Shown in pieces: positions 1-9,428 of a stretch of 64,000 bases of DNA. The DNA is from Marinobacter lipolyticus SM19 (lineage in GTDB: Bacteria; Pseudomonadota; Gammaproteobacteria; Pseudomonadales; Oleiphilaceae). A program made the translations under genes and the position numbers. Positions within the stretch are counted from its first letter, which is position 1, and every line of letters starts with the position of its first letter. The DNA is taken from contig NZ_KE007329.1 in assembly GCF_000397065.2 (NCBI RefSeq), forward strand, positions 1 to 64,000, in the 5' to 3' direction. The notes beneath the pieces were generated by a model. The model was given only the letters and a program-made list of their open reading frames with translations. It made no database searches and was not told where the DNA came from.

Positions 1-1875
1 CTGCGGCGTTTCACCGGCGTGGTCAACGAATTCGCCCGCGGCGATGCCGGTCACCGCCGCACCCGTTACGAAGTCATCATTCAGCCCCCGTTGTGGCGCC
101 TGGGCCTGATGCACAACAGCCGCATCTTCCAGACTCAAACTACCGACGTCATCGTGCGCACCCTGCTGGAAGAGCGGGGCATTGTCGATACCGTGTTCGA
201 TCTCAAGCGTAGTCCCGAAGAACGGGAATACTGCGTCCAGCACCGGGAAAGCGACCTGGTTTTTTTAGAACGGCTGGCGGCTGAGGAAGGCTGGCATTAT
301 CGCTACCACCACTGCTCCGTCGATGGCGAGGAACAGCCGGCCCTGATCATCGCCGACCACCACGGCGACGCCCCCAGACTCGACCCCGCCGAATACAATG
401 GCAAGGCCGGTGGCAGTACCCGCCAGAGTGCCATCTTCCAGTTCAGTTACCGGGAGCGGATCAGGGCCGCCTCCGTAGCCATGAAGGACTACACCTTCAA
501 AAATCCAGCCTATGCCCTGATGCACGAACAGCAGGCCGACAAACTGGATGCCCAGCGGGAAGACTACCAGCACTATGACTACCCGGGCCGCTTCAAAGCC
601 GACGCCAGTGGCCAGCCCTTCACTGAAAGCCGTCTCGACGCCCTGAGAAACGATGCCGCCATTGCCAACGGCCAGAGCAACCGCCCCGACTTCACCGTGG
701 GGGTCAAGGTGGAACTCAGCGACCACGACAGCCCGGCCCTGAACCGGGAATGGCTATTCACCAGCATCACCCACACCGGCGAACAGCCCCAGGCCCTGGA
801 GGAAGAGGGGGGCAGTGGGGCCACCATCTACCACAACGCCTTCAACGCCATCCCTGCGGACCGTACCTGGCGGCCACAGATCAACCACCGCCCCTTAATG
901 GACGGCCCCCAGATCGCCATCGTCACCGGCCCGGAAGGGGAAGAGATTCACTGCGATGAACACGGAAGAGTCAAAGTCCGATTCCCGTGGGACCGTTACA
1001 GTAAAAACGATCAACACTCCAGTGCGTGGCTGCGAGTCAGCCAGGGCTGGGCAGGTGGCCAGTATGGCTTCATTGCCTTACCGAGAATCGGCAACGAAGT
1101 CATCGTTTCTTTCCTGGATGGCGACCCGGACCAGCCCATCATTACCGGCCGGACCTATCACGCCACCAACACACCGCCGTACGCGCTGCCGGAACACAGA
1201 ACCAGAACCACCCTCAAAACCCAGACCCACAAGGGCGAGGGCAGCAACGAGCTGAGGTTCGAGGACGAAGCCGACCAGGAACAGGTCTACATCCACGCCC
1301 AGAAAGACCTGGACCTGCTGACCGAGAACAGCCGCACCGAGGTGATCCGCAACGACAGCCACCTGACCGTCGACAACCACCGCAAGGCCCACATCAAGGG
1401 CAATGACCACGTCACGGTGGATGGCGAAAAGCGGGAGTCCGTCGGCGGTGACTGCAGCCAGAACATCGGCTGCACTTTCCACCAGAAATCCGGTAGAGGC
1501 ATCCTCAGCGAAGCTGGCACAGAAATTCACCACAAGGCAGGCGCCAAAGTGGTGTTGGACGCGGGTGCCGAACTCACCATATCCGCCGGAGGCAGCCTGC
1601 TGAAACTGGACCCGAGTGGTGTGACGCTGGTTGGGCCGGGTATCAAGATTAATTCTGGTGGTTCGCCGGGTAAGGGGAGTGGCCAACAATCTCAGCATCC
1701 GGAAAAGCCTGAGACTCTCGGCACTCACCGTGACAAAAGCGCGAACGCTTCTGAGCTGGCGGAAACCTCGATTAGACAAAATGTCGGTCCGGAATCTCGA
1801 AGTTTGCCAAAGATCTGTAAAGAATGCTGGTTGAGAGCGCTGGATCATGGATCACTTATGGTAAGTGGAGATTAG
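1..1875 (+). CDS. vgrG: Type VI secretion tip protein VgrG (5' end missing)
   Basis: This is the spike protein at the tip of the type VI secretion tube, which carries effectors into target cells. The reading frame is open from the first base and begins inside the gp27-like N-terminal half, so the true start is left of the window. The visible part has the gp27-like region, then the gp5 OB-fold (ending near the motif [19 protein letters not shown]), then the repetitive gp5 C-terminal/DUF2345 beta-helix with alternating short polar and hydrophobic repeats. After the beta-helix comes a tail of about 60 residues (roughly 555-618 of the visible part) rich in Ser, Glu and Lys, with a CxxC pair. Such tails often dock an adaptor or effector. 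The next gene, a DUF4123 adaptor, overlaps its end by 11 bases, which supports a coupled VgrG-adaptor-effector unit. Family identity is certain; the role of the tail is inferred. Confidence 0.95.
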   Translation: MRRFTGVVNEFARGDAGHRRTRYEVIIQPPLWRLGLMHNSRIFQTQTTDVIVRTLLEERGIVDTVFDLKRSPEEREYCVQHRESDLVFLERLAAEEGWHYRYHHCSVDGEEQPALIIADHHGDAPRLDPAEYNGKAGGSTRQSAIFQFSYRERIRAASVAMKDYTFKNPAYALMHEQQADKLDAQREDYQHYDYPGRFKADASGQPFTESRLDALRNDAAIANGQSNRPDFTVGVKVELSDHDSPALNREWLFTSITHTGEQPQALEEEGGSGATIYHNAFNAIPADRTWRPQINHRPLMDGPQIAIVTGPEGEEIHCDEHGRVKVRFPWDRYSKNDQHSSAWLRVSQGWAGGQYGFIALPRIGNEVIVSFLDGDPDQPIITGRTYHATNTPPYALPEHRTRTTLKTQTHKGEGSNELRFEDEADQEQVYIHAQKDLDLLTENSRTEVIRNDSHLTVDNHRKAHIKGNDHVTVDGEKRESVGGDCSQNIGCTFHQKSGRGILSEAGTEIHHKAGAKVVLDAGAELTISAGGSLLKLDPSGVTLVGPGIKINSGGSPGKGSGQQSQHPEKPETLGTHRDKSANASELAETSIRQNVGPESRSLPKICKECWLRALDHGSLMVSGD

Positions 1876-2731
1876 AGGCGTGATTGAGTATGTACCCAGA
1901 GAGTGGCTTGATAGTACGGATGGGAAGCTGAACTTTTTCGTTATTGCAGAACTTGCTTTCATTGAGCCCACAGAGCGTGCGGTGACCTTGGATCAGATAT
2001 CAGGAAGGATGTGGCCCCTCGTGTATGACGACAGTCAGCTACATTTGGTCAGGGAGGGGCCTTGGTTGATTCAGCTTGATTTAGATAGGCTTAAACAGGC
2101 CAGTATCAGCAGCCTGGCTGGTGCCTGCCAGGCATGGATAGCGGCGTACTCGGAGGGAGAGCACCTTAGCCGTCAATTAGCTCCGGCATTATGCTGTATT
2201 TCTCCGGAGCAAGAAATGTGTTTGCTTAGATTCTACTGCCCGGAAATTATCAAGATACTGAAAGATCAGGTGGAGTGTGCATGGTTCGATGAGCTTTTCG
2301 CCAACTTGGTTTCATGGAACTACAAGTTGGAAAATGGAGAATTTCGAACGATCTTTGAATTCCCGTTAACAACGAAATCTGACAACTCTGACGGATGGAC
2401 ATTGGAAGTGGATGGAGATCTGTGGCGTGAATTGGTGGGCAACCCAGAGATCGATGTGCTCATCAGCAGCCTTACCAAGGAAACGCCAGAGGTGTTTTGT
2501 GGTTTGAGTGGCGGAGTGAAGCGGCAAAGGGTGCTGGATTGTCTGAATCGAGCTGACGAACTGGGTATCGTGACCGTCGGTGATCGAAGGGTTTATGTGT
2601 ATTTGGAGATGGCAGCAGGTAATGAAGAAACAGCATCCGCCGAAGTTAAGGAGCTTGCGGAACGCGCAGTTAGTATGCAGAAACCATTAGTTGAGTTACT
2701 CGACGGGCTGGTAGAACAGGGGAGTATATGA
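1865..2731 (+). CDS. DUF4123 T6SS adaptor/chaperone (Tap/Tec-like)
   Basis: This 288-residue protein has a DUF4123-like N-terminal half, including the WPLVYDD and GPWLIQLD stretches, the [11 protein letters not shown] segment and the LLRFYCP motif that recur in this family. DUF4123 proteins (Tap-1/Tec) load a particular effector onto its cognate VgrG and are not themselves secreted. The C-terminal half (about 180-288) matches nothing I recognise and may be the part specific to the effector. The start is a GTG inside the end of vgrG, an 11-base overlap that suggests translational coupling. The gene ends with a 4-base overlap (ATGA) with the next one. Base use becomes visibly more AT-rich than in vgrG from here to about 4990, as often seen for exchanged effector cassettes. 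Confidence 0.82.
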   Translation: MEIRGVIEYVPREWLDSTDGKLNFFVIAELAFIEPTERAVTLDQISGRMWPLVYDDSQLHLVREGPWLIQLDLDRLKQASISSLAGACQAWIAAYSEGEHLSRQLAPALCCISPEQEMCLLRFYCPEIIKILKDQVECAWFDELFANLVSWNYKLENGEFRTIFEFPLTTKSDNSDGWTLEVDGDLWRELVGNPEIDVLISSLTKETPEVFCGLSGGVKRQRVLDCLNRADELGIVTVGDRRVYVYLEMAAGNEETASAEVKELAERAVSMQKPLVELLDGLVEQGSI

Positions 2732-3234
2732 TTGGTCGCTGGTTAATGAACAAGGTTCTGGATCCGTTGCCTGTATGGCTGCAATTGATACTTGTTTTAG
2801 CAGTTTTTAGTCCGATTGCGTGGAACTATACGTTTGCAGCTAAGGACGCTGCGTTTGTGTTCCACAACCATGTGGATCGCCCTATCCACGATGTAAATTT
2901 GAACGGTAAATGGATAGGTGGGGCTGCAGCTCACGATGGAAATGGGCCGGGAACCAGCGGTGGTGCAATTTGTTGTGGAAAGCTTGACTCTGGGGAAGTC
3001 GAGTTAACTTGGACCGTAAGTGTGACCCAATCACAATATGATGTCGGCCTTAGAAAGCAAAGCAAGAGATTGTTGGTTGAAATTCCTGAAAGACCAAATG
3101 ATGAGCTTTATCTTCATGTGCATATTTTCGCTGATGATTCTGTGAAATTTTTCTGGAGCGAATCAACTAGATCCAATTATCAAATAGAACAAAGCAAGGA
3201 TGCGTTTGTTAATGTTTTCGAGAAAAGTAATTGA
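2728..3234 (+). CDS. Small membrane-anchored protein, DUF3304-like; candidate immunity protein
   Basis: This is a 168-residue protein with one hydrophobic segment near the N-terminus (about residues 13-33), followed by a domain that would lie in the periplasm. That domain has an asparagine-glycine rich start, a GGAICCG motif and then a strand ending in ELTW. These features resemble DUF3304 proteins, small lipoproteins or membrane proteins often encoded next to T6SS lipase effectors. It overlaps the upstream adaptor gene by 4 bases, and the effector gene starts inside its end. From its position between adaptor and effector, and its predicted location, I infer it neutralises the neighbouring effector in the periplasm. 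The sequence does not prove this. It is AT-rich compared with the housekeeping genes. Confidence 0.6.
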   Translation: MIGRWLMNKVLDPLPVWLQLILVLAVFSPIAWNYTFAAKDAAFVFHNHVDRPIHDVNLNGKWIGGAAAHDGNGPGTSGGAICCGKLDSGEVELTWTVSVTQSQYDVGLRKQSKRLLVEIPERPNDELYLHVHIFADDSVKFFWSESTRSNYQIEQSKDAFVNVFEKSN

Positions 3235-4993
3235 CTCCTGTGCGAAGTTAAGTAGGGAAAATGCTGAAAATCCGGGTTGCTTCAATGACCTTCAGCTAGG
3301 TTTTTTCTTTGACGGAATGGGCTTGGGGATTGATGGCAAAGAGGGCGTAGGGAAGCGCTCTAATATTTCCAAACTATGGTTTCTCTACCATTATGGCGTT
3401 TCCGAAGATAAATCTCAGTACTTTGATAAGTTCTATTTTTCCGGGCTCGGTGTTGCATTGGATGCAGATGCCGCCAATGGTTTTGGTGGCGCTGCCCGTC
3501 GAACGCCAGATGAGGTCGTGTCAGGGATAGATGGTCAAAAAAATGGAGCTGGAGTAGAAGCTGGCAAGCATACGATAAGTAATAGTGGTGGCCGCCCCTG
3601 GTACGAAACCTTCTCAAAAACCTTTAAGGATTCTTTTACGGATTGGAAGGGCTGGGTTAAAGAGATTCGGAACGGTGCGACTCGTGCTGGTACTGAAATA
3701 TTCGAGCCAATACGTGATACCCCCGTTGCTGCCAGCTTGTTGATGTCAGGCGCGCCAACCCGGTTAGACATGGCAGAAAGATCGTTTCGCCGCAAGGTAG
3801 AGGAGGTAATGTCAGTTGAGGGACCACCATTACGTACGATTCGGATTTCCGTATTCGGGTTCGATTTTGGCGCTGCTATAGGTAAGCGGTTTATCCGGAA
3901 CCTGTTGGAAAATGTATGTACCCAGTCTGCTGAAAAGTTTTTATATAACGATATCGAAGTTATTGTCGAATTTGCGGGTTTCTTTGATTGCGTTGATCGT
4001 ACTCACCCGGAAATGGGACCGCTCGATTGGATGCATCCATTGACTCCGGTTCTGGACGATGGGGGAGACTTGCATCCAGCTGTTGCAACAGCTTTACATT
4101 TGGTCGCCGCCCATGAACGTCGTTTCTATCGTCGCTCACGGACCTTGGGAACATTGAATAATGACTGGAGGGAGGAACTATTCCCTGGAATCAGTCCGGA
4201 TGTGGGAGGTGGTCTTGAGGATGGCAACCAGAAGCCGAGCTCAGAACTTTCCACGGTAGCCTTACATCGTATGTATAACTCAGCCTATCGGGCTGGGGTT
4301 CCGATCCCCCATATGGATGATCTTGCACAAGCCGATCGCGAAATTGCACAACAATTTGAGTTTAATCACGTCGTGGGCTCCCACACGATGTTCGGATTAG
4401 TACGTCACTATGAGCGCTTCATGAGGCAGTACCGGCATGAGTTAACGGAGGAGGCTTTCAGAGCCCATATCATGCTGTATCTGTACTGGCAGTCCCAACG
4501 ATTTGCTGAGTATCGTCACGCAAAAAATATTCTTGAGGGTTCTCAGGACGAGTTACCGGGTTGGCTGCATTCGAGAGTTAGTGAGTTAGTCGCTGCGTTG
4601 GCTGATTCTGACGAGAATCGTTGGCAGACGGTCGCGCAAGAGCGCGATAGATTGGATACGGCACTGGAGGAGTTGGATGAGTCGTGGGGCTGGCTTAACC
4701 AGGTCGATGAGGAAGCAAGGGATTTGATCCGTAGATTTGAATCGGCGGACCCATCGGTTTCAAAGCATGCACGATTGGTCTTGCGCAATGAATGTTCAAT
4801 GGCATATCGCTGGAGAGATTGGGTAGAGGGACAGAATCTCCCGAATGACGTGCCAGAGGCTGTGATGCTTTTGTTTAGTCATGGTATGCACGATACGGTT
4901 CCGGAAAAAATGGATTTTCGCTCCAATCAACAGGCAAACCTCTTTCATGGTTATCGGTATTTTACTGTGAGAGGCGTTGAAGTCCCCACCTAG
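3212..4993 (+). CDS. Tle1/DUF2235-like T6SS effector with altered nucleophile motif
   Basis: This 593-residue protein resembles DUF2235/Tle1 phospholipase effectors. Near the N-terminus is GFFFDGMG followed by SNISKLW, matching the FDGTxN...TNV start of the family. A central strand-turn-helix, VFGFDFGAA, sits where the lipase nucleophile elbow belongs; FAGFFDCV and FPGISPDVGGG follow, as in Tle1. The elbow normally reads GFSRGAA. Here the serine is aspartate (residue 218) and the next arginine is phenylalanine, so the usual Ser-His-Asp hydrolase chemistry is in doubt. The C-terminal third is helical with charged segments. I chose ATG 3212 because AAGGA lies 11 bases upstream; an in-frame ATG at 3200 is possible. 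It overlaps the candidate immunity gene by 23 bases. It could be an inactive relative, a pore former, or an enzyme using other residues. Confidence 0.72.
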   Translation: MFSRKVIDSCAKLSRENAENPGCFNDLQLGFFFDGMGLGIDGKEGVGKRSNISKLWFLYHYGVSEDKSQYFDKFYFSGLGVALDADAANGFGGAARRTPDEVVSGIDGQKNGAGVEAGKHTISNSGGRPWYETFSKTFKDSFTDWKGWVKEIRNGATRAGTEIFEPIRDTPVAASLLMSGAPTRLDMAERSFRRKVEEVMSVEGPPLRTIRISVFGFDFGAAIGKRFIRNLLENVCTQSAEKFLYNDIEVIVEFAGFFDCVDRTHPEMGPLDWMHPLTPVLDDGGDLHPAVATALHLVAAHERRFYRRSRTLGTLNNDWREELFPGISPDVGGGLEDGNQKPSSELSTVALHRMYNSAYRAGVPIPHMDDLAQADREIAQQFEFNHVVGSHTMFGLVRHYERFMRQYRHELTEEAFRAHIMLYLYWQSQRFAEYRHAKNILEGSQDELPGWLHSRVSELVAALADSDENRWQTVAQERDRLDTALEELDESWGWLNQVDEEARDLIRRFESADPSVSKHARLVLRNECSMAYRWRDWVEGQNLPNDVPEAVMLLFSHGMHDTVPEKMDFRSNQQANLFHGYRYFTVRGVEVPT

Positions 4994-5835
4994 GATTGAG
5001 CCCCACACCGCGAATCCCCATCTTCCACCACCAAATACCGAAACGGCAGATCCGGCAGCAAGGTAGTAATCAACTCCTCCAGCTGCCCGGATTGCCTCAG
5101 TTCATCCAGTCCTTCATTAAACTCCTTCAAATACCGCTCACTCTCATGCACCCGCCGGGACAGGGTCAAGTAAAGGTAATCCGACTGCAGCGGGGTAGTG
5201 TGGAAGGTGATTTTGTCGCTCAGGTTCAACTTTTTTAGCATGCCCATGCCCACGGCTGGTTCCATAGGAAACAGGTCGATACGGCCAGCAGCCAGTTTGC
5301 GGAAGTTGGCCTGGTCCGAGGTAGTGACATCAGCACTGATGGTGCCAGCGGCCACGGCTTCTTCGAATTCTTTACCGTAGTTGTAGTCTTGTGTCAGGCC
5401 GACCCGATAGCGTTCCAGGTCTTTTACTTTGTCCCAGTCAAAGTCCATGTTGGTGCGGTGGAACAGTACATAGTTGTGAGCCATGATGGCGTCGCTGAAG
5501 TGAAAATGCTTGAGCATTTCCGGGCGGCAGGTCCAGGCTACCGAGCCGTCCCACATGCCTTTCTCTGCCAACATGCGGGCTCTGGACCAGGGGAAAAAAC
5601 CATAGGTCACCGGTGTGTCGTGTTTGGCAAAAGCCAGGGTCACGATGTGTGAAACGACCCCGTAGTGGGGAGGGGTGTTTTCCATGTTCGGGGGCCAGTG
5701 CCCGTTGGTGAGTCTGACACTCTGAGGTGGCTCCTCGGCTTGTAGGCCCGGGGCCAGGGCACAGGTCAGTGCCATACCCAAAAGCAGGTTGCAGGGGCGA
5801 TTCACGAATCGGTTGAGCTGTCCTTGCAGTGGCAT
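4990..5835 (-). CDS. Periplasmic solute-binding protein (SBP family 3)
   Basis: This is a 281-residue secreted protein with a signal peptide of about 33 residues ending in GLQA before EEPP. It is followed by a bilobed substrate-binding fold of the amino-acid ABC/transporter family 3. Visible family features are the early GVVSHIVTLAF helix, FPWSRARMLAEKGMWDGSVAWT, and late lobe motifs such as KLAAGRIDLFPMEP. There is no neighbouring permease or ATPase, so this is an orphan binding protein. Many such orphans in marine gammaproteobacteria sense or scavenge rather than import. Its 3' end overlaps the convergent T6SS effector gene by 4 bases. The ATG at 5835 is preceded by a purine-rich GGATGGAAAG. 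The ligand cannot be told from sequence alone. Confidence 0.82.
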   Translation of the reverse strand: MPLQGQLNRFVNRPCNLLLGMALTCALAPGLQAEEPPQSVRLTNGHWPPNMENTPPHYGVVSHIVTLAFAKHDTPVTYGFFPWSRARMLAEKGMWDGSVAWTCRPEMLKHFHFSDAIMAHNYVLFHRTNMDFDWDKVKDLERYRVGLTQDYNYGKEFEEAVAAGTISADVTTSDQANFRKLAAGRIDLFPMEPAVGMGMLKKLNLSDKITFHTTPLQSDYLYLTLSRRVHESERYLKEFNEGLDELRQSGQLEELITTLLPDLPFRYLVVEDGDSRCGAQS

Positions 5836-5851
5836 CTTTCCATCCAGGCAT

Positions 5852-5897
5852 GGTGGTGCGGACCGGACAATGCGGTCCGGCGTGCGAGGTCACCACC
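5852..5897 (-). repeat. Two-part hairpin upstream of the solute-binding protein gene
   Basis: CGGACCG (5859-5865) pairs perfectly with CGGTCCG (5873-5879) across a 7-base loop. An outer arm, GGTGGTG (5852-5858), pairs with CACCACC (5891-5897), leaving an unpaired strip on one side. It lies in the presumed leader of the gene starting at 5835 and could affect its expression. No T-run follows, so it is not a standard terminator. Confidence 0.5.
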
Positions 5898-5978
5898 GAT
5901 AAGAGAGAACGTAAACATCTTATACCCAGAGAGTAACATGGAGCCGACTCTATACAGCCGTGTTGCATGGGCCAGCGT

Positions 5979-7856
5979 TTAATGGCCGGTTCCCCTCAGA
6001 TTTTTTACGGTTTCTTCCAGTCGTTCAGCGCTTGCCTGTTCTGCCGGTATGGGCTCGCCGGCAAGCAATTCAATCCGCGACCAGAACCGGGTGGGGAAGT
6101 GCTTCAGGGCCGGCCCGCCGCAGTGGCTGAAGAAGCTGCCCCAAAGCCCCCGTAGCGCCATGGGAATCACAGGCACAGGCCTGCGCTCGAGGATAATATC
6201 GACTCCGCTACGGAAGGGGGCCACTTCACCATCGGAGGTCAGTCGTCCCTCGGGGAAGATGCAAACCACGTGGCCTGCGTCCAGCTCTTCATCAATGCGC
6301 TCGAAAGCAGCGTCATAGATCTCCGGCACCCGGTTGCGGGAACCGATGGGAATGGTTTTGGCGAGCCTGAAAATGAATCCGAGTATAGGCGTTTTGAAAA
6401 TCTGGTAGTCCATCACAAACCGGACCGGTCGCCGTACCGCACCAGCGATGACCAGTGCGTCCATGTAGGTGACGTGGTTGCAGACTAACAGCACCGGACC
6501 TTCCTCGGGGATATGGTGAAGGCCTTCGTGACGAACCCGGTAGATGGTGTGGGAGAGCACCCAGACGATAAACCGGAGGGCGAATTCCGGTACCTGCTGG
6601 TAGACGAAGCCCGCCACCACCAGGTTCATGATGGACAGTACCAGGAAGAATTCGGGAATACTGAGGCCGATAACGCCCAGCATCAGGATGCCCATAACGG
6701 CACTGACCACCATGAACAGGGCGTTGAATACGTTGAGCGCCGCGATAACACGGGCCCGCCGGGCCTCCGGGGTTTCCCGTTGTACGAAGGCGTAAAGCGG
6801 CACGATGAACAGGCCACCAAAGAAGCCAATGCCCAACAGGTCAATGGCCACCTGCCGGTGCTGGCTGTCGCTGAGTATCATCCACCAATCGGTTGGAACC
6901 GGGTTGGCGGGCATGTTGAAGTAGAGATCGAGCCCGAACAGGCTGATACCCAGGGAGCCAATGGGCACAATGCCCAGTTCGATCCGATGGCCGGACAGCC
7001 GTTCACAGGCGACGGAGCCCAGAGCAATGCCTATCGTGAATATCGCCAGCAGCAGGGTGACGACGGTTTCGTCGCCCATCAGGTCGGTCTGGGCGAAGCT
7101 GGGGAACTGGGTGAGGTAAGCGGCGCCGAGGAACCAGAACCAGGAGATGGCCATGATGCACAACAGCACCGAATGGTTCTCTGCGGCCAGCCGCATCAGG
7201 TTCCAGGTTTCCCGCAGGGGCCGAAGGTGTATGGTCATTTCGGGATTGGTTGCACCGGTAACCGGTACCTGTCGCGCCGCCAGGTAGCCAATGACCGCCA
7301 GAATTACAACCCCGATGGCGGCGAGTTTCTCCGGCTGGCTGCTGCCCATTAACAGGCCAGCAGCCAGTGTGCCGACCAGAATGGCCACGAAGGTCCCCAT
7401 TTCCACCAGGGCGTTTCCGCCCACCAGTTCGTCGTCCCGGAGCACCTGGGGCAGGATGGCATACTTCACCGGGCCGAAGAACGTGGATTGTACGCCCATC
7501 AAGAACAACAGCAGCAGGAGTGATTCGTACCAGCCGTGCCAGAGCCCGACGGCAGCCAGCGCCATGATGGCGATTTCCACCAGTTTTACCCAGCGGATCA
7601 CCCGTGATTTTTCGTACTTGTCCGCCAGTTGGCCAGCGATGCCGGAAAACAGGAAAAAGGGCAGTATAAACAGGAAGGCTGCGATATTTACCACGACATC
7701 AATGGGCAGGCCCAGCAGGCCACCGGCGGTGTAGGTGATCAGCAACAGCAGGATGTTGCGGAACAGATTGTCGTTAAAGGCCCCTGAGAACTGCGCCAGG
7801 AAAAACGGCAGAAATCGTCGTTCGGAAAGTAGCCGGAACTGGCTGTGATCGTCCAT
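5979..7856 (-). CDS. MFS transporter fused to a PlsC-type acyltransferase
   Basis: This 625-residue inner-membrane protein has two parts. Residues about 10-420 form a 12-helix major facilitator domain beginning FFLAQFSGAFNDNLFRN, typical of the lysophospholipid transporter LplT. Residues about 440-625 form a glycerolipid acyltransferase with the HxxxxD motif (H461, D466) and the FPEGR motif (about 534-538). The E. coli pathway uses LplT plus Aas, where Aas joins an acyltransferase to an acyl-ACP synthetase. Here the AMP-ligase part is missing and the acyltransferase is joined directly to the transporter. I infer that it flips lysophospholipids inward and re-acylates them using acyl-ACP or acyl-CoA made elsewhere. 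It stands alone on its strand. Confidence 0.88.
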   Translation of the reverse strand: MDDHSQFRLLSERRFLPFFLAQFSGAFNDNLFRNILLLLITYTAGGLLGLPIDVVVNIAAFLFILPFFLFSGIAGQLADKYEKSRVIRWVKLVEIAIMALAAVGLWHGWYESLLLLLFLMGVQSTFFGPVKYAILPQVLRDDELVGGNALVEMGTFVAILVGTLAAGLLMGSSQPEKLAAIGVVILAVIGYLAARQVPVTGATNPEMTIHLRPLRETWNLMRLAAENHSVLLCIMAISWFWFLGAAYLTQFPSFAQTDLMGDETVVTLLLAIFTIGIALGSVACERLSGHRIELGIVPIGSLGISLFGLDLYFNMPANPVPTDWWMILSDSQHRQVAIDLLGIGFFGGLFIVPLYAFVQRETPEARRARVIAALNVFNALFMVVSAVMGILMLGVIGLSIPEFFLVLSIMNLVVAGFVYQQVPEFALRFIVWVLSHTIYRVRHEGLHHIPEEGPVLLVCNHVTYMDALVIAGAVRRPVRFVMDYQIFKTPILGFIFRLAKTIPIGSRNRVPEIYDAAFERIDEELDAGHVVCIFPEGRLTSDGEVAPFRSGVDIILERRPVPVIPMALRGLWGSFFSHCGGPALKHFPTRFWSRIELLAGEPIPAEQASAERLEETVKNLRGTGH

Positions 7857-7908
7857 GATATGTATCCATCATCGTTTAGTTGGCGCGGATTATTCTGCCA
7901 CAAACCGG

Positions 7909-8865
7909 TTACTGAAACAGGGGGTCGGATGCCGGCCAGGTGTCAGGCACCACAAACAGGCGAGATGTCTCCTGCCAGTAGCCGTCAACCGGGGATTGCT
8001 CCAGTACCGCAAATAGGCGGGGAATGCCGGCTGAACGAACAACCTCGAGTGCTTCCTCGGTTTCCTGACGGTCGGGGGCCTGTTTCTGGCGCCAGGGGCC
8101 CAGCCAGTGGGGTTTGAGCAGCGGAATCCATGTTCTGGTATCTGTTTTTCCTGCATACCCCACAACGCCTGCGTTAGCCGTCTTGTCCAGATCGTCGATG
8201 TAGAGCCAGTCACCCCGTAAATGGTCTGACGGAATGTGATCGGGAGGGGGAAGTTTTTCACCCAACGGGTAAAATAGGTAGCCGGGCATGAATATACGCG
8301 GTCGGGTGGGCGTCTCTATTCCCAGTGACTCGAGAAGGATTCGGGCTTCGGGCCGCTCAGTCATCTGGCTTTGGTGGCCGATCAGTCGTTGAGATTTGAT
8401 ATCCAGCCGATCCTTTGCGTTGGGCCCGTACCACAGAGCCGTTTCCCGATTCGCCTCAAGGTGACCAAGGTAGAATTTCACGGCAATTTCGTGGTGTTCA
8501 ACGACATTGTCGGTGGGATTGCGGACAACGAAATCCAGTTCGCCCAGGGTAATACCGTTGTTTCTGACCGGCTGGTTCTTCAACAGAATCTCCCAGCCCA
8601 GCAGGTCCTGTATCAGGCACTCGTACAGGCGCTCGAAATAGTGTCCCAGGCGTCGGGCAGGCTGCTCTGTCAGCACCGCAGGGCCAAGCCGGGGGGCTCT
8701 GTCCCAGGCCATCAATCGTTCTTCGGTATCCTCCGGAAGATATTTTTCCGGAGCAAATGCCAGGGGAGAGCTGATAAGCTGGGGGGTATGACACATCCAC
8801 GCCAGATGGCGCACGGCTGGAATGCGGTAGTGAAGATGGGCTGTGGTTTCAGGACGTTGGTTCAT
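7909..8865 (-). CDS. DUF1853 family protein
   Basis: This is a 318-residue soluble protein of the DUF1853 family, recognisable from its conserved central block. That block has RLGHYFERLYECLI, the LGELDFVV strand and HHEIAVKFYLG, followed by LWYGPNAKDRLDIK. The ELDFVV...EIAVKFY pattern resembles PD-(D/E)xK nuclease-like folds (E...D...ExK), so a nuclease-type fold is plausible, though the family has no settled function that I know of. I prefer the ATG at 8865. An upstream TTG at 8895 would extend it by 10 residues but has no ribosome site. It is transcribed divergently from the glyoxalase gene with only 31 bases between the starts. Confidence 0.8.
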   Translation of the reverse strand: MNQRPETTAHLHYRIPAVRHLAWMCHTPQLISSPLAFAPEKYLPEDTEERLMAWDRAPRLGPAVLTEQPARRLGHYFERLYECLIQDLLGWEILLKNQPVRNNGITLGELDFVVRNPTDNVVEHHEIAVKFYLGHLEANRETALWYGPNAKDRLDIKSQRLIGHQSQMTERPEARILLESLGIETPTRPRIFMPGYLFYPLGEKLPPPDHIPSDHLRGDWLYIDDLDKTANAGVVGYAGKTDTRTWIPLLKPHWLGPWRQKQAPDRQETEEALEVVRSAGIPRLFAVLEQSPVDGYWQETSRLFVVPDTWPASDPLFQ

Positions 8866-8896
8866 GGTGGCAGGATAACGCAACAGGAGAAGCAAT

Positions 8897-9337
8897 ATGC
8901 AGTATCTTCACACGATGATTCGGGTCAGCAACCTGGAGCAGACCCTGCAATTTTTTTGCGACGTGCTCGGCATGGTCGAAATCAACCGAAAGAGCAGTGA
9001 GAAGGGCCGCTTCACGCTGGTGTTTCTTGCTGCCCCGGACGACGAGGCACGGGCAAGGGAAGATAAGGCTCCGATGATCGAGCTTACCTATAACTGGGAC
9101 CCGGAAGAATACTCGGGTGGTCGCAACTTTGGTCACCTCGCTTACCGGGTGGATGATATCTATGCTCTGTGTGAGCACCTGCAGGCCAACGGAGTCACTA
9201 TTAACCGGCCTCCCAGGGATGGTCACATGGCGTTTGTGCGTTCACCGGACGGCATTTCCATTGAGCTACTTCAGAAAGGCGAAGCGCTGGCACCCCGGGA
9301 ACCCTGGTCCAGCATGGAAAATACAGGGACCTGGTAA
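8897..9337 (+). CDS. gloA: Lactoylglutathione lyase-like VOC protein (glyoxalase I)
   Basis: This is a 146-residue single-domain vicinal-oxygen-chelate protein. It matches GloA closely: LHTMIRV at the start with the first metal-ligand histidine (H5), then IELTYNW with the second ligand (Glu), [11 protein letters not shown] with the third (His), and [10 protein letters not shown] with the fourth (Glu). All four metal ligands are present, so the enzyme should convert the methylglyoxal-glutathione hemithioacetal to S-lactoylglutathione in the cytoplasm. It is slightly longer than E. coli GloA because of an acidic insert after the second strand (DDEARARED) and a short tail. AGGAG precedes the ATG at good spacing. 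It is a single gene. Confidence 0.9.
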   Translation: MQYLHTMIRVSNLEQTLQFFCDVLGMVEINRKSSEKGRFTLVFLAAPDDEARAREDKAPMIELTYNWDPEEYSGGRNFGHLAYRVDDIYALCEHLQANGVTINRPPRDGHMAFVRSPDGISIELLQKGEALAPREPWSSMENTGTW

Positions 9338-9428
9338 GGCCGCCGAACCAGTGGGTACGACAAGGCCACAATGGGAAACCAGGCGGCTTTACGCTAGAAT
9401 TCGCGAAACGTTCAACCAAGGATGACAC

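Noticed and set aside
265..726. Long minus-strand frame inside vgrG
   Set aside because: It lies wholly within the vgrG coding frame on the other strand and has low-complexity valine/glycine composition; a codon-bias shadow.
8866..8895. TTG start at 8895 for the DUF1853 gene
   Set aside because: No ribosome site; it would run into the start region of the divergent glyoxalase gene. ATG 8865 preferred.
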